Assembly: GCA_027038775.1 (NCBI GenBank)
Contig: JALWGP010000226.1
Location: 1,303 to 10,595 of the forward strand
Direction: 5' to 3'
Source of the DNA: Sedimenticola sp.
GTDB lineage: Bacteria; Pseudomonadota; Gammaproteobacteria; Chromatiales; Chromatiaceae
DNA length: 9,293 nt
Shown here: piece after piece, positions 1 to 6,990 of the stretch
Layout of the letters: every line of letters begins with the position of its first letter
Numbering within the stretch: position 1 is the first letter of the stretch
The notes under the pieces: model-generated
Databases searched by the model: none
Seen by the model: the letters and a program-made list of their open reading frames with translations, nothing else
What the model was told of the DNA's origin: nothing
Program-made: the position numbers and the translations under genes

Positions 1-2
1 CG

Positions 3-162
3 GCGTACAACGTGATATGGCCTGCTTTCGCCGGCACCAACCAGCTGCTGGCGGCGCTGGCGCTGCTGACCAGCGCCCTATGGGTCTACGCGGTGCTGAG
101 GATACGCGAGGCCAAGTACAACCTGCTGATACAGGTGCCCGCCTGGTTCCTGTGGGTGTCGA
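3..162 (+). CDS. cstA: CstA-family carbon starvation/pyruvate transporter, C-terminal fragment (5' end outside window, 3' end lost at a junction)
   Basis: The frame opening at base 3 encodes AYNVIWPAFAGTNQLLAALA followed by a hydrophobic helix, a short charged loop and the start of a second helix ending near VPAWFLWV. The W-P-x-F-x-x-x-NQLLAALAL block is the hallmark of the last part of CstA proteins, inner-membrane peptide/pyruvate transporters induced on carbon starvation. Only about 53 residues are present. After roughly base 160 the frame stays open to 620, but the residues are no longer hydrophobic or CstA-like, because the DNA there is the antisense of a DUF1501 gene. The true C-terminus, normally the rest of this last helix and a short tail, is therefore missing. 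The end given is where family resemblance fades, not a stop codon. The identification rests on recognising one conserved block; other members of the CstA superfamily cannot be excluded. Confidence 0.7.
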
Positions 163-922
163 AACCGGGCAGGGCCGTCTTGATGACCGGTACCTGGCCG
201 TCGCTGGTGATCAGCTGGGCGGCGACCTTCAACTGGCGCCCCAGGCGGGTGTTGGGGAAAGCGCCGACGTCGGGGGAGCGGCGCAACCGCTTCTCCAGGC
301 CGTCGGCGGCCAGGCGGATCGCATTCTGCACCTTCGACAGGTGGAGGAGGGCGGCATTGCCCGCCGCCGGCGGGACGGCCAACCGCCTGGCCTGGCGGAA
401 GAACCGTTCCGGCCTCTCCATGACGATGGAGCGCAGGCCCTCTCCCGACAGGGGGCCGCTGTCGCCATCGAGAACGACGCCGTCGACCACGGTCCCCTTC
501 AGTTGCGGGTGGTCGCGGAACAAGGGGGCCAGCCAGCCCTCGTCCAGGGTCTCGCTGCTCCCGGAACCCGACTCCCAGATGTCGATGGAACGGAAGTGGG
601 AGCGGTTGGGGCCGGGATAGCCGACGCCGAGGGCGATGGCCAGTTCTCCCCTCTGCCAGAGCTCGTCCAGTGCCTCCAAGTGTGGGTGCAGGCCCAGACC
701 CTCTCCGAGCGGGATGACGCGGTCCCTGGGAATGGCCAGGTTGGGGCGCAGCCGGTAATAGTCGGGGTCCATGTAGGGCACCACGGTGTTGAGCCCGTCG
801 TTGCCCCCCTTCAGTTCCACCAGCACCAGGGTGCGTTGCCTGCCGGCGGCCTGCGACCGGCCGGGCAGGGAGGCGGCGAGGGGGAGTGCGAGTCCGAGCC
901 GGATGAAGTCTCTGCGGTTCAT
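86..922 (-). CDS. DUF1501 family Tat-exported protein, 3'-truncated
   Basis: The start is the ATG at 922-920, which overlaps the stop of the DUF1800 gene as ATGA, so the two are translationally coupled. The N-terminus MNRRDFIRLGLALPLAASLP carries a twin-arginine motif (RRDFIRLG) and a hydrophobic stretch, so export through Tat is likely. Family landmarks follow: LVLVELKGGNDGLNTVVPY (residues 32-50), LHPHL (78-82), NRSHFRSIDIWESGS (106-120) and GFDTHRNQ (253-260). DUF1501 proteins belong to the alkaline-phosphatase/sulfatase-like superfamily; no substrate is established. Resemblance stops at about residue 263 (base 134). The last 15 residues are the antisense of a cstA fragment. A normal member is about 400 residues and continues with SEFGRR-like and GTDHG-like motifs, both absent here. 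The product is therefore probably non-functional, or the join is artificial. The frame ends at a chance stop at 86. Confidence 0.85.
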   Translation of the reverse strand: MNRRDFIRLGLALPLAASLPGRSQAAGRQRTLVLVELKGGNDGLNTVVPYMDPDYYRLRPNLAIPRDRVIPLGEGLGLHPHLEALDELWQRGELAIALGVGYPGPNRSHFRSIDIWESGSGSSETLDEGWLAPLFRDHPQLKGTVVDGVVLDGDSGPLSGEGLRSIVMERPERFFRQARRLAVPPAAGNAALLHLSKVQNAIRLAADGLEKRLRRSPDVGAFPNTRLGRQLKVAAQLITSDGQVPVIKTALPGFDTHRNQAGTCISRLYLASRILSTA

Positions 923-2280
923 TTGAGCTGGAATACCGGATCCAGGGTCAGTCGGGCGAGCCATTCACGGCCCTTTCGGGTGGTGGGCATGGGATTTACC
1001 GGGGGAACAGGGAGCAGTATCCGCCGGAGGGTCTCTTCGTCATCCAGCAGGGTTTCCATGGCGCCCCCTCGTTCCATGGTCGCTGCGCTTCCCATCTCCT
1101 TGCCGCGCAACAGCCGTTGTAGCAGCTGCTGGCGCGCCAGCAGGGTCTGCGAGGTGATCCAGCGGGTGCCGCCCGGCCACCCCTTCACGTTGGGCGGATT
1201 CATCGGCACCTGGCCGAGACGCCGCCCGGCCTTCACCAGCAACACCGGGTCCTCCACCGGCAGCCGGTACAGGCGGACCACGCCCACCAGCAGTTCCACC
1301 GGGGACTTGACCAGGGTACCCCGGTTGTCCGGTGCACGGAACGGGGGCGTATTGAGCAGGGCTTCCATGAGTGGCCGGATCCGGTAGTCGCTGTCTCGGA
1401 ATATTTGCGCGATGCGCTGCACTTCGGCCGGATCGGGCGTGTCGGAGACGAATTCTCTCCAGAGCTTTTCGGTGATGTGCAGGGCGACGCGGGGCTGTTG
1501 CAGGATGATGTCGATGATGTCGTCGCCGTCGAAGTATCCCGTTCGGCCGAGGAAGGTCTTCAGACCATCGTCGTGGAGCCGGGGCACCCGCCGGACCGAT
1601 CCGTCCCGCCGGTCGACCCGCCAGCCGGTGAAGGCGCGGGCGGCCTCCTTGACGTCCTGCTCGCTGTAGTGCCCTTCACCGAGGGTGAACAGCTCCAGCA
1701 GCTCCCGGGCAAAATTCTCGTTGGGATTGCCCTTGCGGTTGTTCTGCCCGTCCAGGTAGACGAGCATGGCGCCATCGCGGGCAATGGCGTGCAGCAGGTC
1801 GCGGAAGCTGCCAAGGGCATGCCGGCGCAGCAGCAGGTTCTGGCGATACATGAGAACGGGCGACTTCACCTTTTTCAGGCTGGAGGTGAAGTGGTTGTGC
1901 CAGAAGAGGGTCATGCGCTCGGTGAGGGGCGAGGGGGTGGCGATCATCTCGCGGTACCACCAGGCCACCAGCTCGATGGCGACCTGGCGCCGTCGCTTTT
2001 TCAGGGCCTTGCGCTCTTCCGGGGTGAGTCTCTTCCAGCGCCGCGGGTCGGGGCGCTCGTCGTACAGGGATTCCGGGGGCGGCGTGACCGCCTCGGTGCG
2101 GACGCCGTCCAGGAGCCGGGAAACCGCCTGCCGGTGATCCAGCGGCATCAGGGCGCGGATCTCCGCCTCGGTGGCGCCGAAGCCCGTGCGGGAGAGCAGA
2201 TGGCGCGCTTCGTCGAAGTCCAGCGCCTGTGCGCTGCTGGCGATCAGCAGTACGAGGCAGCCGGAGAGGATTCGAATCAT
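919..2280 (-). CDS. DUF1800 family exported protein
   Basis: A 453-residue DUF1800 protein. The N-terminus MIRILSGCLVLLIASSAQA is a Sec signal peptide, with likely cleavage after AQA (residue 19). Family motifs are present in order: LLSRTGFGAT (28-37), MTLFWHNHFTSS (123-134), NPNENFARELLELFTLGEGH (185-204), AARAFTGW (213-220) and NPPNVKGWPGG (361-371). The length is normal and the C-terminus complete. DUF1800 genes are very often next to DUF1501 genes, as here, and both products are exported. The pair is thought to act together outside the cytoplasm, but the reaction is unknown. I chose the ATG at 2280-2278 because it gives a clean signal peptide; an in-frame TTG at 2301 would add seven residues. 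Neither start has a strong Shine-Dalgarno. The stop overlaps the DUF1501 start by 4 nt. Confidence 0.88.
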   Translation of the reverse strand: MIRILSGCLVLLIASSAQALDFDEARHLLSRTGFGATEAEIRALMPLDHRQAVSRLLDGVRTEAVTPPPESLYDERPDPRRWKRLTPEERKALKKRRRQVAIELVAWWYREMIATPSPLTERMTLFWHNHFTSSLKKVKSPVLMYRQNLLLRRHALGSFRDLLHAIARDGAMLVYLDGQNNRKGNPNENFARELLELFTLGEGHYSEQDVKEAARAFTGWRVDRRDGSVRRVPRLHDDGLKTFLGRTGYFDGDDIIDIILQQPRVALHITEKLWREFVSDTPDPAEVQRIAQIFRDSDYRIRPLMEALLNTPPFRAPDNRGTLVKSPVELLVGVVRLYRLPVEDPVLLVKAGRRLGQVPMNPPNVKGWPGGTRWITSQTLLARQQLLQRLLRGKEMGSAATMERGGAMETLLDDEETLRRILLPVPPVNPMPTTRKGREWLARLTLDPVFQLK

Positions 2281-2474
2281 TCTGTTCACAATCAATATCA
2301 ACGCCGCCGTGTTCGATCGGTTGACAAGACCCGATGCGCGGGTTCACGGGCGCACCCCTGGTATATGCCGCCGCCCTGCACCCGGAGTCAACCGATCCCT
2401 TCCTCGTTCGTTGTGTGTCGGTGAGGGGGCAAGAGTCCCTTTTTGACCGACAACCAAACGACAGGAGAACCGAC
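2281..2474. promoter_or_regulatory. Divergent intergenic region (194 bp), promoters not resolved
   Basis: This is the longest stretch without a gene. It separates the minus-strand DUF1800/DUF1501 pair from the plus-strand glycine-rich gene, so promoters in both directions are expected. A TTGACA hexamer lies at 2321-2326, but no -10 sits at the right distance. An extended -10-like TGGTATATG lies at 2359-2367 without a matching -35. A GGAGTCAACC (2384-2393) with CGTT 11 bases downstream resembles the general layout of ECF sigma promoters, though the spacing is shorter than usual. A weak hairpin followed by five T's lies at 2424-2444 in the presumed leader. None of these is convincing alone. Confidence 0.4.
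2463..2467 (+). promoter_or_regulatory. Strong ribosome binding site of the glycine-rich gene
   Basis: AGGAG lies 7 nt before the ATG at 2475. It is the best Shine-Dalgarno in the left half of the window and fixes this start against longer open frames that run through the region. Confidence 0.75.
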
Positions 2475-2798
2475 ATGAAGAAGACGATCATTGCACTGGT
2501 TTCCACGCTGACCCTGGCCACCGCCTCCATGTCTGCCACCGCTGGCAGCGCCCATGGCACCGGTTGGGTCAAGGGCAGCGGCGCTGCCCAGGGTACCGGC
2601 ATCGCCAGGGGCTCTGGCGTGGCCCACGGCACCGGCGTGGTGGTGTACCGCGACCGCAACGGTCACGTGCGCTACAAGAAGGGTACGGGCACCGTCTCGG
2701 GCCGCGGCATCGTCATCGGCCGCGGCACTGTGGCTGGAAGTGGCAGGGCCTATGGTCGGGGACGGGCCATGGGTCATGGCCGGGCGGGGCGGCGCTGA
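2475..2798 (+). CDS. Small secreted glycine-rich hexapeptide-repeat protein (unrecognised)
   Basis: A 107-residue protein of no family I can name. Residues 1-24 (MKKTIIALVSTLTLATASMS then ATAG) are a typical Sec signal peptide, so the mature protein is about 84 residues and lies outside the inner membrane. From residue 28 it is a tandem hexapeptide of form G-x-G-x-x-x. Five units (28-57) are GTGWVK, GSGAAQ, GTGIAR, GSGVAH and GTGVVV. A 12-residue insert follows, YRDRNGHVRYKK (58-69), exactly two hexads long so the phase is kept. Six more units (70-105) are GTGTVS, GRGIVI, GRGTVA, GSGRAY, GRGRAM and GHGRAG, and the protein ends in RR. The second block is clearly more arginine-rich, giving a strongly basic C-terminus. 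There is no cysteine. The regular hexads could fold as a small beta-solenoid or bind a polyanion; both ideas are inference. It lies 107 bp upstream of an ECF sigma gene on the same strand. Confidence 0.82.
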   Translation: MKKTIIALVSTLTLATASMSATAGSAHGTGWVKGSGAAQGTGIARGSGVAHGTGVVVYRDRNGHVRYKKGTGTVSGRGIVIGRGTVAGSGRAYGRGRAMGHGRAGRR

Positions 2799-2810
2799 GG
2801 CCGGATCCCT

Positions 2811-2830
2811 CTCCCGGCCCGGTCCGGGAG
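2811..2830 (+). other. Perfect 7-bp hairpin between the glycine-rich gene and the sigma gene
   Basis: CTCCCGG (2811-2817) pairs with CCGGGAG (2824-2830) around a 6-nt loop, 13 bases after the glycine-rich stop codon. No T-tract follows, so it is not a standard intrinsic terminator. It could cause partial termination or protect the 3' end of a short abundant transcript, which would set expression of the glycine-rich gene above that of the sigma operon. Confidence 0.45.
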
Positions 2831-2905
2831 TACGGGATCGTGGTAGGATCGATATCCCCCGGCCGGGATTCTCCGCGGGGAGGGGTGCGGTGAGCAGTCG
2901 TCGGT

Positions 2906-3424
2906 ATGGAGCAATTTCTCGCGGGCATCGAAAGGCGGGCACTGGTGATGGCGGAGCTGGCCACCCATGATCGGGAAGAGGCGCTGGACCTGGTCCAGGA
3001 TGCCATGCTGGCCTTCGCCAGCCGTTATGGCAACCGCCCGCGGGAGGAGTGGCCGCCGCTGTTTCACCGCATCCTGCAGAACCGCATTCGCGACTGGCAC
3101 CGGCGCCGCCAGAGCCGGGGACGCTGGTGGGGACGGTTCGGCTGGCCGGGCAGGGACGACGACGAGGAGGCCGATCCCATCCAGCAGGCGCCCGATCCGC
3201 GGGCCCGGTTGCCGGAGGAGGCGCTCATGGACGAGGCAACCATGGAGCGGCTCCTGGAAGCGGTGGAGCGCCTGCCGCTGCGCCAGCAGCAGGCCTTTCT
3301 GTTGCGGGTGTGGGAGGGGCTGGACGTGGCCGACACGGCGAAGGCCATGGGCTGCTCCGCCGGCAGCGTGAAGACCCACCTCTCCCGGGCGCTGGGAAAC
3401 CTGCGGGAGCAGTTGCGGGAATGA
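2906..3424 (+). CDS. ECF-type RNA polymerase sigma factor
   Basis: A 172-residue group 4 (ECF) sigma factor with only regions 2 and 4. Region 2 spans about residues 10-70, including EALDLVQDAMLAFASRYGNR (25-44), the core-binding and -10-recognition helices, and LFHRILQNRIRDWHRRRQ (52-69). An acidic linker (GRDDDEEAD, 82-90) follows. Region 4 covers about 112-170, with LPLRQQQAFLLRVWEGLD and the helix-turn-helix VADTAKAMGCSAGSVKTHLS (141-160) that reads the -35. The wording matches the sigma subgroup found in beta- and gammaproteobacteria next to DUF3619 and DUF3106 genes. The start is the ATG at 2906; an in-frame stop at 2891 excludes longer forms, and there is no clear Shine-Dalgarno. The stop overlaps the next start as ATGA (3421-3424), so the sigma factor and the putative anti-sigma protein are translationally coupled. 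Confidence 0.9.
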   Translation: MEQFLAGIERRALVMAELATHDREEALDLVQDAMLAFASRYGNRPREEWPPLFHRILQNRIRDWHRRRQSRGRWWGRFGWPGRDDDEEADPIQQAPDPRARLPEEALMDEATMERLLEAVERLPLRQQQAFLLRVWEGLDVADTAKAMGCSAGSVKTHLSRALGNLREQLRE

Positions 3425-3810
3425 ACGAGCGATTGGACGACGACCTGGAAGGGCGCATCCGCCGGGCGCTGGACGAGAAGGCGGAAGGGCTGGATGCGGC
3501 CACCCTCTCCCGGCTGCGCCAGGCCCGGGAGCGTGCCCTCGCCCGACGCCCCGGGACCCCCGGGCGGCTTGCGTGGCCCGGAGGCGGGGCGGCCCGCTGG
3601 GCGGGCGCCCTGGCCGGTGTGGCGCTGCTGGTGGTGGGATGGATGGTGTGGCGGCAGGCGACCGAAGGTGCGCTGCCCGTGGCGGGCGACGACCTCGAGG
3701 TGCTGGCCAGCGCCGAGGACCTGAGGCTCTACCAGGAGCTCGATTTCTACCTCTGGCTGGAGCGGGAGCGGAAGGGTACGTTGGCGGACGAGGTGGAAGA
3801 CCGCACATGA
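3421..3810 (+). CDS. DUF3619-like single-pass membrane protein, probable anti-sigma factor
   Basis: A 129-residue protein starting in the ATGA overlap with the sigma gene. Residues 1-43 form a charged, helical cytoplasmic region (DDDLEGRIRRALDEKAEGLD and LSRLRQARERALARR). A proline/glycine-rich linker leads to one transmembrane helix at about 60-77 (RWAGALAGVALLVVGWMVW). The outer part ends with LRLYQELDFYLWLERE (101-116), a conserved block of DUF3619 proteins encoded beside this type of sigma factor. Size, topology and coupling fit an anti-sigma role: the N-terminus would hold the sigma factor at the membrane while the exterior domain senses a signal. No zinc-binding anti-sigma motif (HxxxCxxC) is present, so it does not belong to that common class. 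The family call is by recognition of the C-terminal block; the anti-sigma function is inference. Confidence 0.72.
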   Translation: MNERLDDDLEGRIRRALDEKAEGLDAATLSRLRQARERALARRPGTPGRLAWPGGGAARWAGALAGVALLVVGWMVWRQATEGALPVAGDDLEVLASAEDLRLYQELDFYLWLERERKGTLADEVEDRT

Positions 3811-4040
3811 GGCGCCTGCTGCCGCTCATGGCCGTGCTGGCCCCGCTGCCGGCCGCCGGTGCGGAGCCGGAGGCGCCGGGGCTGGAGATGCTGGAATACC
3901 TGGGGCAGTGGCAACAGGAGGACGAGGAAGAGAAGGGGTGGGTCGATCCCGTGGGCATGTATCGTGCCGGGCTGTTGGCCGGCGGACGGCGTGCCCCGGG
4001 TTACACCCGTGAATCGCCGAAAGAGGACCGGGAGCCCTGA
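3807..4040 (+). CDS. Small exported protein of the sigma/DUF3106 operon (unrecognised)
   Basis: A 77-residue frame whose ATG overlaps the stop of the DUF3619-like gene (ATGA, 3807-3810) and whose own stop shares one base with the DUF3106 start (TGATG, 4038-4042). Residues 1-19, MRRLLPLMAVLAPLPAAGA, form a signal peptide with an AxA-type cleavage site. The mature part is short and largely polar: LEMLEYLGQWQQ (27-38), an acidic run EDEEE (39-43), then KGWVDPVG and an arginine-rich tail. I recall small proteins with a similar LEYLG...WVDP core between DUF3619-like and DUF3106 genes in other proteobacteria, but cannot name a family. Overlaps on both sides make it a genuine gene. A periplasmic partner of the DUF3619-like or DUF3106 protein is a reasonable guess. 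Confidence 0.75.
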   Translation: MRRLLPLMAVLAPLPAAGAEPEAPGLEMLEYLGQWQQEDEEEKGWVDPVGMYRAGLLAGGRRAPGYTRESPKEDREP

Positions 4041-4483
4041 TGACGAGAACGGTGTGGTTTCTGCTGCTGCTCTGCCTGGCCGCGGTGGTCCGGGCGGATG
4101 GTGTCGCCTGGTCCGAGCTGAGCGCCGAGGAGCGCAAGGTGGTGGGGCTTTCGGAGAAGCAGTGGGAGAAGCTGCCCGAGGAGAAACAGGCGCGTCTCCA
4201 GCGGGGCGCCAGGCGCTGGCTGCGCATGACGCCCGCCGAGCGCAGGCTGGCGAAGAAGAACCTGAAGATCTGGAAGAAGATGACGCCACAGGAGCGGGAG
4301 TACATCCGCAGGAAGTTCCGGGAATTCAAGCAGCTGCCGTCGGAGAAGAAGGCGGAACTGCGCAGGCTCAAGAAGTGGTTCGACGACCTCCCGCCGGAAC
4401 GCAAGAAGAGGATCCTGCGGCGCTGGCGCAAGGCCAGGGACAAGGATGCCTTTCTCGAGAAGGGGCTGGAAAAGGTGAGGTGA
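4040..4483 (+). CDS. DUF3106 family exported protein
   Basis: A 147-residue protein starting in the TGATG overlap. A signal peptide (MTRTVWFLLLLCLAAVVRA, 1-19) precedes an almost entirely helical, very charged domain built from the repeated DUF3106 pattern W-x-x-L/M-x-P-x-E-R: WSELSAEERK (24-33), WEKLPEEKQ, WLRMTPAERR, WKKMTPQERE and WFDDLPPERK. The regular recurrence of Trp followed by a capped helix suggests a bundle or extended repeat, loosely like CpxP/Spy-type periplasmic proteins. That resemblance is structural intuition, not a demonstrated relation. Lys and Arg outnumber acidic residues. It closes the overlapping sigma operon and is a plausible periplasmic sensor or effector for it. 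The biochemical role is unknown. Confidence 0.82.
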   Translation: MTRTVWFLLLLCLAAVVRADGVAWSELSAEERKVVGLSEKQWEKLPEEKQARLQRGARRWLRMTPAERRLAKKNLKIWKKMTPQEREYIRRKFREFKQLPSEKKAELRRLKKWFDDLPPERKKRILRRWRKARDKDAFLEKGLEKVR

Positions 4484-4522
4484 GATTGGGAGCCAACTGA
4501 CGACCGACCCTTGCCAACCGCC

Positions 4523-5443
4523 ATGTTCCAGGCCATCGCCAATGCCGCCTTCCTCATCCTCGCCGGAGTGCTCTGGCGCTGGCTCAAGCCCTTCGGCACC
4601 GATGCGGCGCAGATGCGCCGCTCCCTCACCTCCCTAGTCTACGGCTTCCTGCTGCCGGCGCTGGTGCTGCTGGTGCTCTGGCGGGCGCCGCTGGGGGTGG
4701 CCGCGCTGCAGGTGGCCTTCGTCGCCGCCGCTTGCGTGCTGGGCGGGCTGGGGCTCGCCTGGGCCTGGTTCCGCTGGCAGGGCACGCCGCCGCGGGCGCT
4801 GGGCACCGTGCTGCTCGCCGCTGGCTGGGGCAATTTCACCTACCTGGGCCTGCCGGTGCTGGAGGGCGCCCTGGGCGGCTGGGCGCGCAGCGTGGCCATC
4901 CAGTTCGATCTCTTTGCCGCCACGCCGTTGCTGCTCACTCTCGGCATCCTGCTGGCCAGCCGTCTGGGCGGCCAGGCGGCGCCGCGTGGCCTGCTGCGCG
5001 AGCTGGTGATGGTGCCACCCATCTGGGCGGCGCTGGCGGGGGTGGGGCTCAACCTGGCCGGGGTGCCCCTGGGCGCCTGGATGGAACAGTTTCTGGAGAT
5101 GCTGGGCACCGGCGTGGTGCCGCTGATGCTCTTCTCCACCGGCCTGGCGTTGCGCTGGGCGCCGGGATTGCGGGAGCGGCTCTCCCTGGTGCTGCCGGTG
5201 ATCGGGCTGCGGTTGGTGCTGGTGCCGCTGCTGGTGCTGGGGCTGGCGTCGCTGCTCGGTGTCGGCGGGGAGCTGCGCACCGCGGTGGTGCTGGAGGCGG
5301 CCATGCCCAGCATGGTACTGGGGCTGGTACTCTGCGACCGCTTCGGCCTGGACACGCGCCTCTATGCCGAGATCGTGGTGCTCACCACCGCGCTGGCGGC
5401 CTTCACCCTGCCGTCCTGGTTCGCCCTGCTGGGAGTGGTCTGA
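4523..5443 (+). CDS. AEC family (auxin efflux carrier-like) permease
   Basis: A 306-residue inner-membrane protein rich in Leu, Ala and Gly, with about ten predicted helices in two halves, as expected of the AEC (Mem_trans) family. Landmarks are MFQAIANAAFLILAGVLWRW at the N-terminus, AAGWGNFTYLGLPVLEGALG (99-118), corresponding to the N-x-x-x-x-GLP motif of the first half, and EAAMPSMVLGLVLCDRFGLD (258-277), corresponding to the AMP-x-x motif of the second. Bacterial members are secondary transporters of small anions such as malate or malonate; this substrate cannot be told from sequence. I chose the ATG at 4523 because family members begin with MFxAI; a TTG at 4511 would add four residues. 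No good Shine-Dalgarno precedes either. The gene follows DUF3106 after 39 bp and may be read from the same transcript. Confidence 0.87.
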   Translation: MFQAIANAAFLILAGVLWRWLKPFGTDAAQMRRSLTSLVYGFLLPALVLLVLWRAPLGVAALQVAFVAAACVLGGLGLAWAWFRWQGTPPRALGTVLLAAGWGNFTYLGLPVLEGALGGWARSVAIQFDLFAATPLLLTLGILLASRLGGQAAPRGLLRELVMVPPIWAALAGVGLNLAGVPLGAWMEQFLEMLGTGVVPLMLFSTGLALRWAPGLRERLSLVLPVIGLRLVLVPLLVLGLASLLGVGGELRTAVVLEAAMPSMVLGLVLCDRFGLDTRLYAEIVVLTTALAAFTLPSWFALLGVV

Positions 5444-5451
5444 AACGCCGC

Positions 5452-5481
5452 TTGCCTTTCCACCGCCGGGGAATCTATGCT
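5452..5481 (+). promoter_or_regulatory. Candidate sigma-70 promoter for the DUF853 ATPase gene
   Basis: TTGCCT (5452-5457) and TATGCT (5476-5481) are separated by 18 bp, each matching four of six consensus bases. Transcription would start near 5488, about 20 nt before the ATG, leaving room for the Shine-Dalgarno. It lies in the 65-bp gap after the permease gene. This is a visual match only. Confidence 0.35.
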
Positions 5482-5494
5482 GGCGTAATCATCA

Positions 5495-5504
5495 GGGAAG
5501 GGGG
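5495..5504 (+). promoter_or_regulatory. Ribosome binding site of the DUF853 ATPase gene
   Basis: The purine run GGGAAGGGGG ends 4 nt before the ATG at 5509. It supports this start; the open frame itself extends upstream through the permease gene. Confidence 0.65.
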
Positions 5505-5508
5505 AACC

Positions 5509-6986
<1,478 letters not shown>

Positions 6987-6990
<4 letters not shown>

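Noticed and set aside
163..620. In-frame extension of the cstA fragment to a stop at 620
   Set aside because: The extension is the antisense of DUF1501 and loses the hydrophobic, CstA-like character at about base 160, so it is not part of the transporter.
2257..2268. LSGC lipobox-like motif at residues 5-8 of the DUF1800 protein
   Set aside because: Only four residues precede it, and the hydrophobic core follows the cysteine instead of preceding it, so lipoprotein processing is unlikely; a normal AQA cleavage site fits better.
2321..2326. Consensus TTGACA -35 box in the divergent region
   Set aside because: No -10-like hexamer lies 15-19 bp downstream on the + strand; the nearest (TATATG at 2362) is 35 bp away.
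1405..2424. Long open frame on the + strand opposite the DUF1800 gene
   Set aside because: It lies wholly antisense to a gene with clear family motifs. It arises from GC-rich third positions, and its translation shows no recognisable domain.
2528..2798. RTX toxin or collagen-like repeats in the glycine-rich protein
   Set aside because: The period is six, without the GGxGxD calcium-binding nonapeptide and without G-x-y triplets.
2850..2885. GC-rich palindromes (CCCGGCCGGG and CTCCGCGGGG) before the sigma gene as an intrinsic terminator
   Set aside because: There is no T-tract, and the stems are short and overlapping, as expected by chance in DNA this rich in GC.
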